Shown: positions 55,204-63,793 of the stretch, piece by piece | Numbering within the stretch: the first letter of the stretch is position 1 | How the letters are laid out: every line of letters starts with the position of its first letter | Translations under genes and position numbers: made by a program | The notes under the pieces: generated by a model | What the model was told of the DNA's origin: nothing | The model's database searches: none | What the model saw: the letters and a program-made list of their open reading frames with translations, nothing else | NCBI GenBank assembly: GCA_902566365.1 | Contig: CACFIH010000005.1 | Coordinates: 1 to 64,000 of the forward strand | Length of the DNA: 64,000 bases | Direction: 5' to 3' | Origin: an uncultured Pelagibacteraceae bacterium | Lineage (GTDB): Bacteria; Pseudomonadota; Alphaproteobacteria; Pelagibacterales; Pelagibacteraceae

Positions 55204-56858
55204 TAATTATCTTTTACCATATCACTTTTCATTTCATCACCAAAATATTTTAAAATATTCATAATAGGAGTTGGAATAGCTCCACAAAGAGCACATAAAC
55301 AGCCTTTTTGCATTGTTATTAATAACTCGTTTAGTAACTTAAGTGGAATTTTAGCAGTTTTTTTCTTTGCTTGGTCGAACATCTCTTTACCTCTATAAGA
55401 TCCAAGTCTTCCAGGAAAACACTTGCCACAAGACTCTTCAGCAGAAAATTCAAACAAGTGATGAATATATTCTGTCATTGGAAAATCTTTTGGAATACTC
55501 ACAACACTTGCATGACCCAACATGAAACCTTTTGCAGTAAATTCTTGAAAGTCTAAATTTAAGTTATCAATTTCAGTCAATGGAACTACTCCACCTAAAG
55601 GGCCACCAATTTGAAATGCTTTTATTTCTTTTTTATAGCCTCCACCAATTTCATTAAATATTTTTTTCATTGGTGTACCCATGTCTATTTCATAAACACC
55701 AGGATTTTTAAAAAAACTATCTAAGCAAACTAATTTTGTACCTGCTGATTTTTTGTTACCAATCGAAGAAAATTTTTCTGCTCCATTGATTAATATTCCA
55801 GTTGCAGCTGCTAAAGTTTCTACGTTATTTACAACTGTTGGTTTTTTATAAAGTCCTTCTGTAACCGGGAAGGGTGGTCTTACATCCACCTCAGCTCTTC
55901 TTCCTTCAATTGATGCAATTAGTGCTGTTTCTTCTCCACAAATATACGCACCTTGACCAATACAAATTCCTAAATCAAATGAAAAATTTGTACCTAAAAT
56001 ATTTTCACCTAAGAGACCTAACTTTTTAAGTTCATTGATACTTCCATTTATAGCTTCAATAGATTTAGGATATTCACCTCTAATGTATAAAACACCTTCA
56101 TTGCTTCCTATTACAAAACCACAAATTATCATTCCAAAAATAACCTTAAGAGGTTGTTCTTCTAGCAAATATCTATCAGAGAAAGCACCTGAATCTCCTT
56201 CGTCAGCATTGCAAATAACATACTTTTTATCTCCCTTTGCTTTACTACAAAAGTCCCATTTCATTCCTGTAGGAAAACCTGCGCCTCCTCTTCCTGTTAA
56301 ATTTGAGTCTAGCAATGATTTTATAATTTCCTTTTTATCTGTTTTTAAAAATTTATTTAATTCATCTTTAAATTGATCTGTTGATGAAAGCTTATCATCC
56401 ATTAAAAAACTTGTTGTTGCATAACTTTTAGAGAAAAACTTTTCTTGTTTGATGTTTTCACCTTTTAATATTTGATCTATTTTTTCAATATCTTTACCTG
56501 CATAATTTTCTCCATCATAATGAAAAGCATGATTTTCATAACAATGTCCTAAACAAAACATTTCTCCAACTTTATCTTTACCTAATTTTTCTTTTAATTT
56601 GTCTTTTAATTTGTCCTGAGTTCCAGCACACATACATGCACTTCCATTACAAACAAAAGCTTTTTTTTCTCTATGTGAAGGTCTTAAAAACTCATAAAAA
56701 CTTTCAGCGCCATGTATAGTGGAAACACCTAAATGATATTCTTTTGCTATTTCTTTAATATCTTTTGGTGAATTATTAAGAACATTTTCAGACAACTTTT
56801 TGAATAAGTTGTTTTTTAAACCAATTCTTCCAGACAAATTACTTATATTTTTTGACAC
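55203..56858 (-). CDS. fdhB: formate dehydrogenase beta subunit, NuoE-NuoF fusion
   Basis: One 551-residue chain joins two Nuo-type modules. Residues about 1-145 form a thioredoxin-like [2Fe-2S] domain with cysteines in CNGSACMC and CLGHC. The rest is the NuoF-like diaphorase: NADH/FMN-binding GRGGAGFPTG and GEETALIASIEG, and the [4Fe-4S] ligands ESCGKCFPGR and GCLCALCG. It passes formate electrons to NAD+. In Cupriavidus/Rhodobacter FDS these modules are separate FdsG and FdsB; the fusion recalls FDH1 of Methylobacterium. Confidence 0.95.
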   Translation of the reverse strand: MSKNISNLSGRIGLKNNLFKKLSENVLNNSPKDIKEIAKEYHLGVSTIHGAESFYEFLRPSHREKKAFVCNGSACMCAGTQDKLKDKLKEKLGKDKVGEMFCLGHCYENHAFHYDGENYAGKDIEKIDQILKGENIKQEKFFSKSYATTSFLMDDKLSSTDQFKDELNKFLKTDKKEIIKSLLDSNLTGRGGAGFPTGMKWDFCSKAKGDKKYVICNADEGDSGAFSDRYLLEEQPLKVIFGMIICGFVIGSNEGVLYIRGEYPKSIEAINGSINELKKLGLLGENILGTNFSFDLGICIGQGAYICGEETALIASIEGRRAEVDVRPPFPVTEGLYKKPTVVNNVETLAAATGILINGAEKFSSIGNKKSAGTKLVCLDSFFKNPGVYEIDMGTPMKKIFNEIGGGYKKEIKAFQIGGPLGGVVPLTEIDNLNLDFQEFTAKGFMLGHASVVSIPKDFPMTEYIHHLFEFSAEESCGKCFPGRLGSYRGKEMFDQAKKKTAKIPLKLLNELLITMQKGCLCALCGAIPTPIMNILKYFGDEMKSDMVKDN

Positions 56859-56876
56859 CTTAAAATTCCTTTATTT

Positions 56877-57716
56877 TTAACTTAAAATAACTTTTTGGTT
56901 ATTTGTGTATATATTAAAACTATCCTCTTTTACGAAACCTATCAAGGCCATGTCAAACCTATTCGCAAGATCAATTGCTAGACTAGTTGGCGCACCTACA
57001 CCAATCATCAAGCCAATATTGGACATTAAAACTTTCTGAACTAGTTCAAAATTTAGTCTTCCTGAACATGTTATAAATTGGTCTTTCGGTTTGAAGTAAT
57101 TATTAAATAATGAATCACCAATCATTTTATCTAATGCGTTGTGCCTTCCAACATCCTCTCTTAAAGATATCAAATCACCATTAGATGAAAATAGTCCGCT
57201 AGCATGGATACCCCCTGTTTTTGTAAATTCGGATTGATTTTTTCTTAGGATGCGTGGCGAATTGATTATCACATCTTTTGATAATTTTGGATCTGATTTA
57301 GGAGCCTTTTCCTTTTTAGTTATTTCTAGCGCATCTAAAGAAGACTTACCACATACACCACATGATGAGTTGGTTAAAAAATCTTTTTTAATTTTTGAAA
57401 TATTAACATTTTGAGAATTATTTAAAGTTGCAATTATTTTGTTTTGAATGTTATACTGACCTACTTTTTCACCAAAACTATCTATACTATCAATATCTTT
57501 AATATCTTTAACAATCTGTTCATTATATAAAAAACCTCTTACCAAATCTTTATCATGTCCAGGAGTTCTCATTGTTATTGATATACTTTTTGTTATCCAA
57601 TCTTTACCATCTTTATATTTCAAAGAAATTTCCAAAGGTTCTTCGATAGAAACTAAATCATTAGTATTTTTGAACTTATCTTTTTTATATTTTGTAACTT
57701 TATACTCAGAATTCAT
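56877..57716 (-). CDS. fdhD: FdhD sulfurtransferase for formate dehydrogenase
   Basis: Delivers sulfur to bis-MGD so that formate dehydrogenase becomes active. The 279-residue product holds the catalytic CxxC loop (SSCGVCGKSS, near residue 118) and VGRHNALDKMIG and SGRLNFELVQK blocks. It is 18 bases upstream of fdhB in the same direction. Its presence in the operon confirms that the FdhA cofactor is the sulfurated molybdenum form. Confidence 0.95.
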   Translation of the reverse strand: MNSEYKVTKYKKDKFKNTNDLVSIEEPLEISLKYKDGKDWITKSISITMRTPGHDKDLVRGFLYNEQIVKDIKDIDSIDSFGEKVGQYNIQNKIIATLNNSQNVNISKIKKDFLTNSSCGVCGKSSLDALEITKKEKAPKSDPKLSKDVIINSPRILRKNQSEFTKTGGIHASGLFSSNGDLISLREDVGRHNALDKMIGDSLFNNYFKPKDQFITCSGRLNFELVQKVLMSNIGLMIGVGAPTSLAIDLANRFDMALIGFVKEDSFNIYTNNQKVILS

Positions 57717-57720
57717 TTAA

Positions 57721-58197
57721 TTATTTTAATGGATAATTCTTTTTAAGAATAAATTTATTTATAAAAATTGCTAATAAAATAATTATTAAACAACCTGAAA
57801 TAATTGGGAATATCAAATAATCAAAAGAAACACTCCCAATTATTACAATAATAGGATTTCCCCCAGCTGGTGGATGCACTACATTTAAAAGTATCATGAA
57901 AAAAATTCCAATACCTACTGCAATTGCAATATTAATATAAATTGGTAATGGAACTAAGCTTACAAAGATTACTCCAACCAAAGATGTTACTAGATGACCA
58001 AAAAAAACATTCTTAGGTTGAGCGAAAGGACTCTCAGGAAAACCAAATAATAAGACCATCGATGAACCAAAAGAACCAGCTAAAAATAATCCAAATGCAC
58101 TTTTGTAAGTTAAAGCTGTCAGCACACTGATTGTAAATGTGGAAAAGAAACCAGCTATCAAAGCTTTCTTTAAAATTTCTTTATTGATTTTAATCAT
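57721..58197 (-). CDS. HPP-family membrane protein
   Basis: A 158-residue, four-helix integral membrane protein with the family signature HPPAGGNP (near residue 104) and FAQPKN (near 59). Some HPP proteins of plastids and cyanobacteria carry nitrite; bacterial functions are open. Here the gene lies in the formate dehydrogenase unit, 4 bases before fdhD, and overlaps the NifU-like gene by 8 bases. A role in formate or molybdate/other anion transfer is possible but is conjecture. Confidence 0.85.
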   Translation of the reverse strand: MIKINKEILKKALIAGFFSTFTISVLTALTYKSAFGLFLAGSFGSSMVLLFGFPESPFAQPKNVFFGHLVTSLVGVIFVSLVPLPIYINIAIAVGIGIFFMILLNVVHPPAGGNPIIVIIGSVSFDYLIFPIISGCLIIILLAIFINKFILKKNYPLK

Positions 58198-58588
58198 TGA
58201 GAGCTTTCAAAACAGTTCTTAGAGGAAGCAATAGGCATTCTTTTCTGGATTTATTTTTTTGGTTAAAAATTTCTTTAAAATCCGACCATTTTTTTTCAAT
58301 TATTATTTTTGTATCTTCAAATGCCTTTTCACAAATTGATATGAATTCTTTTATTTCTTTTACTCTTTTATTTTTTATATTTCGTGAAAGTAAACTCACG
58401 GATGCTTGGCAAAAAACACATGACTTACATTGATATCCTATATCAACTACCTTATCATTTTTAACAATTAGACTTATTTCCATTTCATCACCACATAATG
58501 GATTTTTATTTTTTGATTTATGTGTGTGATTATTAAGAACTTTGTTGTTCTCTGTATTTGATGCAATTTCTAAAATTTTAAGATCCAT
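58190..58588 (-). CDS. NifU/IscU-like Fe-S scaffold protein
   Basis: A 132-residue protein with the IscU-type arrangement: NPLCGDEMEISL holds the first Cys-Gly-Asp, CKSCVFCQASVSLLSRN holds the second cysteine pair in place of GCxxxxASxS, and the third cysteine is at ISICEKAFED and a tail RKECLLLPLRTVLKAL. It leads the formate dehydrogenase operon, so it may serve the many clusters of FdhA and FdhB. It has one cysteine more than normal in the middle motif. Confidence 0.8.
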   Translation of the reverse strand: MDLKILEIASNTENNKVLNNHTHKSKNKNPLCGDEMEISLIVKNDKVVDIGYQCKSCVFCQASVSLLSRNIKNKRVKEIKEFISICEKAFEDTKIIIEKKWSDFKEIFNQKNKSRKECLLLPLRTVLKALND

Positions 58589-58631
58589 AATATTTCTTTA
58601 AATCAAATTTTAATGTTTTATATTTTCAATA

Positions 58632-59243
58632 ATGGAACATAACAATATTTTAGCTGTTGTACTAGCGGGTGGTAAATCAAAAAGATTTGGTAGCGACAAA
58701 TCTCAAGTTAAATTAGGTAAAAAAATACTAATAGATTATATTTTGGGTGAGATAATTGATTTATATAGTGAAATACTTATTGTAGCTAATGAACCTATCA
58801 ATTTTCTAAATTCGGATAAAATCAAGTTAACTAAAGATTATGAAAAAGGTCTAGGTCCTCTTGGTGGTGTTCTTTCTGCTATGAAATGGATAAAAGAAAA
58901 TAAAAAAAATTATAAATGGATATCTACTTTTCCAGCCGATACTCCTTTTTTTAAAAAAAAACATCTTCAAAAATTTTATGAAAAAATTGATATTCATGAA
59001 AGCTATTTATTTTTTATGAAATCACATGAAACAAGACATAATATTTTTGGTTTATGGTCTTTATCGTTATTCGACAAATTAGAAAAAGCATTAATTAAAG
59101 GAGATAGAAAAGTTGAATTTTGGGCTAATGAAATAGGTGTAAAAACAATCAATTTTGATTTTAAAAACAATGATGATCCTTTTTTTAACGTTAATACCAA
59201 AGAAGATTTGGAGAATGCAAAAAAATTATTAAAAAATGATTAG
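58632..59243 (+). CDS. mobA: molybdenum cofactor guanylyltransferase
   Basis: Attaches GMP to molybdopterin to make MGD, required by bis-MGD formate dehydrogenase. The 203-residue protein has the GTP loop VVLAGGKSKRFGSDKSQVKLG, read as LAGGKSKRFGSDKSQ, FPADTPFFKK as DxD-like metal site and FFNVNTKEDL at the end. Divergent from the NifU-like gene across 43 bases, so a shared regulatory region is likely. Overlaps moeA by 8 bases. Confidence 0.93.
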   Translation: MEHNNILAVVLAGGKSKRFGSDKSQVKLGKKILIDYILGEIIDLYSEILIVANEPINFLNSDKIKLTKDYEKGLGPLGGVLSAMKWIKENKKNYKWISTFPADTPFFKKKHLQKFYEKIDIHESYLFFMKSHETRHNIFGLWSLSLFDKLEKALIKGDRKVEFWANEIGVKTINFDFKNNDDPFFNVNTKEDLENAKKLLKND

Positions 59244-60489
59244 CTACAAAAAATCAAAAGAAATTTTAAGGAAGTATAAAATTAGGATTGGAGATGAATT
59301 TGTTGATATCAACAATTGTTTAGATCGAGTAACATCTTCAAATATTTATGTAAAATCAAATTATCCATTAGGAAATAACGCTGCATTTGATGGCTACGCA
59401 ATAAAATCCATTGATACAAATAAATTACATAAAAAATTTTATAAAAAGTTTAAGATAATCGGATCAATAGCAGCTGGAAACAAACCTTTTAATAAATTAG
59501 TTAGGAAGTATGAGGCAGTTGAAATTATGACAGGAGCATTAATTCCAAAAGCTTTTGACACAATAATTCCAATAGAAAAAATAAACTTTGTTCCAAATAA
59601 AAAAAAACGTAAATATATTTTATTAAATAAAAAAATTCCAAAATTTGAGCATGTGAGATTTAAAGGCTCGGATTATAAGAAAAACGATCTATTAATATCC
59701 AAAGGCACAATTATACAGTCCAATCATATTTTGGCATTAAGAACATTGGGTATAAATATATTAAAGGTAAAAAAAAAACCAACTATCTTATTTTTTTCTA
59801 CAGGTAATGAAATTACAAATAAAAACAAAATTTTAGATTGGGAAGTAAGAAATTCAAATAGTTATTATATAAAATCTTTAAATAGAAGTTTTTTATTCAA
59901 TTTTATTGATGGTGGAATCTTACGAGATAATCAAAGTAAACTATTTAAAAATAGAATTAATAAGATGCTTAAATCTAAAGTTGATTTATTGATTACATCA
60001 GGCGCAGTCTCTGCTGGAAAATTTGATTTTGTTCCAAGTGTAGTTAAAAGTTTTAAATTAAGTGGTTACTTTAAAAGTGTATCCATTAGACCAGGTAAGC
60101 CAGTTTTATTTGCTAAAATAAAAAATAAGCCCAAAGCTATTTTTGGATTACCAGGTAACCCAATTTCATCAGCGGCTTGTTTTAGATTTTTTGTTTACCC
60201 TTATGTAAAAAGTATATTGGGGATGCCTGAAGAAATTCCTTTTAAAGCTAAATTAAAAAATGAATTTATTAAAAAGAAAGAATTTACTCGATTTGTAAAA
60301 AGTAAAATTAATACAACTAAAAATGGTAAATTAGAGGTCAAAATTTTAAAGGGTCAGGAGTCATTTAGGATTAAATCATTTATTCAATCAAACGCGTGGG
60401 TAATTCTTCCATCTGGGAAATCAAAATTTAAAAAAGGGGAATTTGTTGATTGTATTTTTTCAAATCATCCAAATAAAATTTTTTTATAA
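59236..60489 (+). CDS. moeA: molybdopterin molybdotransferase
   Basis: Inserts molybdate into adenylated molybdopterin. The 417-residue protein includes SNYPLGNNAAFDGYAIKS (domain with the active Asp), VEIMTGALIPKAFDTII, ITSGAVSAGKFDFV and FGLPGNPISSAACFRFF, the MoeA hallmarks. Lysine content is very high, consistent with the AT-rich genome. The moaABCDE and mogA genes needed before this step are not in the window. Confidence 0.95.
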   Translation: MISYKKSKEILRKYKIRIGDEFVDINNCLDRVTSSNIYVKSNYPLGNNAAFDGYAIKSIDTNKLHKKFYKKFKIIGSIAAGNKPFNKLVRKYEAVEIMTGALIPKAFDTIIPIEKINFVPNKKKRKYILLNKKIPKFEHVRFKGSDYKKNDLLISKGTIIQSNHILALRTLGINILKVKKKPTILFFSTGNEITNKNKILDWEVRNSNSYYIKSLNRSFLFNFIDGGILRDNQSKLFKNRINKMLKSKVDLLITSGAVSAGKFDFVPSVVKSFKLSGYFKSVSIRPGKPVLFAKIKNKPKAIFGLPGNPISSAACFRFFVYPYVKSILGMPEEIPFKAKLKNEFIKKKEFTRFVKSKINTTKNGKLEVKILKGQESFRIKSFIQSNAWVILPSGKSKFKKGEFVDCIFSNHPNKIFL

Positions 60490-60540
60490 AACTTCTCATT
60501 TTTGTTGTAGTTAAAATAAATTAGAATTAAATATTCGTTA

Positions 60541-61446
60541 ATGATTGAACTTAAAAATGAAAAAATAGCTGTTCCGGTAGTTTTATTTGCAGGCTTACTT
60601 TGGTCTTTTGGTCCATTAGTAGTGAGGTATATGGAGGATCCTCATTTAGTGCCTTGGCAATATATTTTTGGAAGAGGACTGACAATATTTATAATTTTAA
60701 ACTTATATTTATATTTTGAAGAAGGTTTAAACTTTTATAAAAATTATAAAAAAGTTGGTAAATCAGGTCTTATCGGAGGCTGTGGTCTTGGAGTAGCCAT
60801 GATGTCTTTTATCTATTCAATTACAAATACTACTGCAGCAATCACATTATTATGTTTAGCAGCCATGCCTTTTTTTACTGCTCTTCTTGCTTTTTTATTT
60901 TTAAAAGAGAGAATTTCTTTAAATGTTTGGATTTCGATATTTCTTGCAACCATAGGAATAATTATTATGGCTGTTGGGAATACTGAAAAAAGTTCAATAG
61001 TTGGATTTATTTTTGGTATTACATCTTCAATTGGTTTTTCTATATTTTCAGTGAGTCTTAGATGGAGAAAAGAAACTCCAAAATTTACAACAGTAGCAAT
61101 AGCCGGATTATTTTGTTTTTTAACTGCTACAATTATGATTTTAGCTAAAGGCCAGCCTTTTTTTTCAACAAGCTATAATAGCTCAATGTTTTCTTTACAC
61201 GGCACATTAGTGTGTCTTGGTTTAATTTTATATTCAATTGGCTCAAAAGCAATACCAGCAGCAGAACTTACATTATTATCTCTGACAGAAGTAATAGGAG
61301 GAATTTTTTGGGTATGGTTACCTTTGTTTGGAATTAATGAAGTACCGTCAACAAATACAATTGTTGGAGGCTTTTTTCTTTTTATTTCATTAATTTATTA
61401 CAGTCTAATTATGAGATGGAATAAAAGATATATTGCATTAAATTAA
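60541..61446 (+). CDS. EamA/DMT-family transporter
   Basis: A 301-residue ten-helix permease with two EamA domains. GLLWSFGPLVVRYMEDP starts repeat 1, SITNTTAAITLLCLAAMPFF and FLFLKERIS close it; repeat 2 contains GSKAIPAAELTLLSLTEVIGGIFWVWLP (split GSKAIPAAELTLLSLTEV / IGGIFWVWLP). It precedes creatinase by 10 bases, so it probably moves a substrate or product of that pathway, such as creatine, sarcosine or guanidino compounds. Its paralogue lies behind pxpC. Confidence 0.87.
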   Translation: MIELKNEKIAVPVVLFAGLLWSFGPLVVRYMEDPHLVPWQYIFGRGLTIFIILNLYLYFEEGLNFYKNYKKVGKSGLIGGCGLGVAMMSFIYSITNTTAAITLLCLAAMPFFTALLAFLFLKERISLNVWISIFLATIGIIIMAVGNTEKSSIVGFIFGITSSIGFSIFSVSLRWRKETPKFTTVAIAGLFCFLTATIMILAKGQPFFSTSYNSSMFSLHGTLVCLGLILYSIGSKAIPAAELTLLSLTEVIGGIFWVWLPLFGINEVPSTNTIVGGFFLFISLIYYSLIMRWNKRYIALN

Positions 61447-61456
61447 AATCTTAACC

Positions 61457-62674
61457 ATGGAACGTCCAGACTTCTTTGAATTAAAAAATGGTGAAAAAGT
61501 AAAACTTCCTTTTTCAAACAAGGAATATAATGAAAGAGTAAATAATTTAAGATCTGTAATGGATAAAGATAACATCGATATGATTATTTTAACATCCATG
61601 CACAATATTGCATACTACACGGGTTTTATTTATTGTTCTTTTGGAAGACCCTATGGTTGTTTAATAACTAAAAACAAGATTTCTACTATTTCAGCGAATA
61701 TTGACGCAAGCCAACCTTGGCGAAGATCACATTGTGATAATGTAATTTATACAGATTGGAAAAGAGATAATTTTTTAAAAGCGATAGTTTCAATCATTGG
61801 AAGAGATGATCCTCCAAAAAATATTGGTATAGAAAATGATCATGTAACATTAGATATGAGAGAAAAAATTGGATCAATTTTTTCATTTTCAGTATTTAGA
61901 GATATTTCAAGAGAACTTATGAAATTAAGAATGATAAAATCTGATGAGGAAATCGAAATTATTAAAAATGGTGCAAGAATTGCAGACTTAGGAGGAGAAG
62001 AAGTTGTTAAAAATATAAAAGAGGGTGCTACAGAATTAGAAGTAGCAATTGCTGGAAGAGATAGGATGGAAAGAGAAATTGCTAAAAGTTATCCTGATGC
62101 AGAATATATGGACACCTGGGTGTGGTTTCAATCAGGTATCAATACCGATGGAGCTCACAATCCAAAAACAAATCGTAAATTAAAAAAAGGTGATATACTT
62201 TCTTTAAATACATTTCCCATGATATCTGGATATTATACTGCACTTGAAAGAACATTGTTTTTAGACTCAATAGATGATGCGTCCCTTAAAGCTTGGGAAG
62301 CAAATGTTAAAGTTCATAAAAAGGGTTTAGAACTTATTAAACCTGGAGTTAAATGTTCCGATATCTGTAACGAATTAAATGAATTGTTTGCTGAACTTGG
62401 TTATCTGCAATATAGAACTTTCGGTTATGGACATTCATTTGGAGTCTTATCTCATTTTTATGGAAGGGAAGCAGGATTAGAACTTAGAGAGGACATAGAT
62501 ACTGTCCTTAAGGAAAATATGGTTATATCAATGGAGCCAATGATTTTGATTCCTGAGGGAAAACCTGGTGCTGGAGGTTATAGAGAACATGATATTTTAA
62601 TTATAAAAAAAGATGGAACTGAAAATATTACTAAGTTCCCATTCGGACCAGAGCACAATATAATCAAAGGATAA
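61457..62674 (+). CDS. creatinase (creatine amidinohydrolase)
   Basis: Predicted to hydrolyse creatine to sarcosine and urea. It is a 405-residue pita-bread-fold protein that follows the Pseudomonas putida creatinase nearly residue for residue in the parts I recall: CSFGRP carries F62 and R64, the catalytic His lies in TDGAHNPKTNRK (H234, H232 in P. putida), and FGYGHSFGVLSH, GREAGLELREDIDT and GYREHDILI match. The metal ligands of related M24 peptidases are not in play in creatinases. A close guanidino substrate, such as guanidinoacetate, is the main alternative. Confidence 0.85.
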   Translation: MERPDFFELKNGEKVKLPFSNKEYNERVNNLRSVMDKDNIDMIILTSMHNIAYYTGFIYCSFGRPYGCLITKNKISTISANIDASQPWRRSHCDNVIYTDWKRDNFLKAIVSIIGRDDPPKNIGIENDHVTLDMREKIGSIFSFSVFRDISRELMKLRMIKSDEEIEIIKNGARIADLGGEEVVKNIKEGATELEVAIAGRDRMEREIAKSYPDAEYMDTWVWFQSGINTDGAHNPKTNRKLKKGDILSLNTFPMISGYYTALERTLFLDSIDDASLKAWEANVKVHKKGLELIKPGVKCSDICNELNELFAELGYLQYRTFGYGHSFGVLSHFYGREAGLELREDIDTVLKENMVISMEPMILIPEGKPGAGGYREHDILIIKKDGTENITKFPFGPEHNIIKG

Positions 62675-62675
62675 A

Positions 62676-63791
62676 ATGAGTAAAAATAAGATTATAGTAA
62701 ATAGCTGGAATGAATGGGATCCCCTGAAACATGTGATAGTTGGTAGAGCTGACGGGACTTGTATCCCTGCACCTGAGCCAGCTTTAGATGCAAAAGTTCC
62801 TGAGGATTCAGATATGAGAGGTCAGTTTGGTCCAAGAACTAAAGACACAGTAGATAAAGCAAACCAACTTTTAAATGATTTTTCAGACATGTTAATAAAA
62901 AGAGGAATTAAAGTAGATCGACCAACTCCAATAGACTTTAATCAAAAAACATCAACTCCTGACTGGGATGCAGAAACTATGTTTGGTTGCATGCCTCCTC
63001 GAGATGTATTGCTAACCGTTGGAAATGAAATTTTAGAAGCAACGATGAGTTACAGATGTAGATGGTTTGAATATCTATGTTATCGACCACTTTTAAAAGA
63101 ATATTATAATAACGATCCAAATATGAGACATGAGTCTGCTCCAAAGCCAAGACTTACAGATGCTGATTATCGAAAAGATTATCTGTCGGATAAAATTGGT
63201 ATTCAAAAAAGACTTAAATGGACTGAAGATAAATTTTTTGTGACTACTGAGGAGGAACCATTGTTCGATGCTGCAGATGTATTAAGATTTGGTAAAGATT
63301 TAGTCGTACAGCATGGTTTTACAACAAATTTAAAAGGTATAGATTGGTTAAAAAGACATTACAAAGATCACAGAGTTCATGCTGTAAATTTTCCAGGAGA
63401 TCCTTATCCAATACATATTGATGCAACATTTACGCCCATAAAAGAAGGGTTAATAATAAACAATCCTCAAAGAAAATTACCAAAAGAACAAAGAAAATTA
63501 TTTGAAAACAATGGATGGGAAATAATTGATGCAGCTCAGCCTGCTCATAATGAACCTCCTCCGTTATGTTATTCATCTGTTTGGTTATCAATGAATGTTT
63601 TGGTTTTAGATCCAAAAACTGTTTGTGTTGAAAAAAGTGAAAAATACCAGGCAGAACAATTAGATAAATTAGGTATGGAAGTAATTCCAGTTGAATTGAG
63701 AGATGCTTATGCTTTCGGAGGGGGGTTACATTGTTGTACCGCTGATGTTTATAGAGAAGGTACTTTAAAGGATTATTTTCCTAAACAATAA
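62676..63791 (+). CDS. glycine amidinotransferase (AGAT-like)
   Basis: A 371-residue amidinotransferase of the arginine:glycine type. The catalytic Cys is C353 in GGGLHCCTADV, its partner histidine H247 in DPYPIHIDATF and the aspartate in FDAADVLRFGKD (about 197-208). NSWNEWDPLKHVIVGRADG at the N terminus and PPRDVLLTVGNEILEA match vertebrate AGAT. It swaps the amidino group between arginine and glycine (giving guanidinoacetate and ornithine) or the reverse. It follows creatinase with a one-base gap. StrB-type inosamine or CyrA-type variants are alternatives. Confidence 0.88.
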   Translation: MSKNKIIVNSWNEWDPLKHVIVGRADGTCIPAPEPALDAKVPEDSDMRGQFGPRTKDTVDKANQLLNDFSDMLIKRGIKVDRPTPIDFNQKTSTPDWDAETMFGCMPPRDVLLTVGNEILEATMSYRCRWFEYLCYRPLLKEYYNNDPNMRHESAPKPRLTDADYRKDYLSDKIGIQKRLKWTEDKFFVTTEEEPLFDAADVLRFGKDLVVQHGFTTNLKGIDWLKRHYKDHRVHAVNFPGDPYPIHIDATFTPIKEGLIINNPQRKLPKEQRKLFENNGWEIIDAAQPAHNEPPPLCYSSVWLSMNVLVLDPKTVCVEKSEKYQAEQLDKLGMEVIPVELRDAYAFGGGLHCCTADVYREGTLKDYFPKQ

Positions 63792-63793
63792 AT

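Noticed and set aside
55371-55556. 61-codon frame opposite fdhB and similar frames of 60-110 codons throughout
   Set aside because: All lie inside clear genes on the opposite strand or another frame, with compositions expected from AT-rich shadows.
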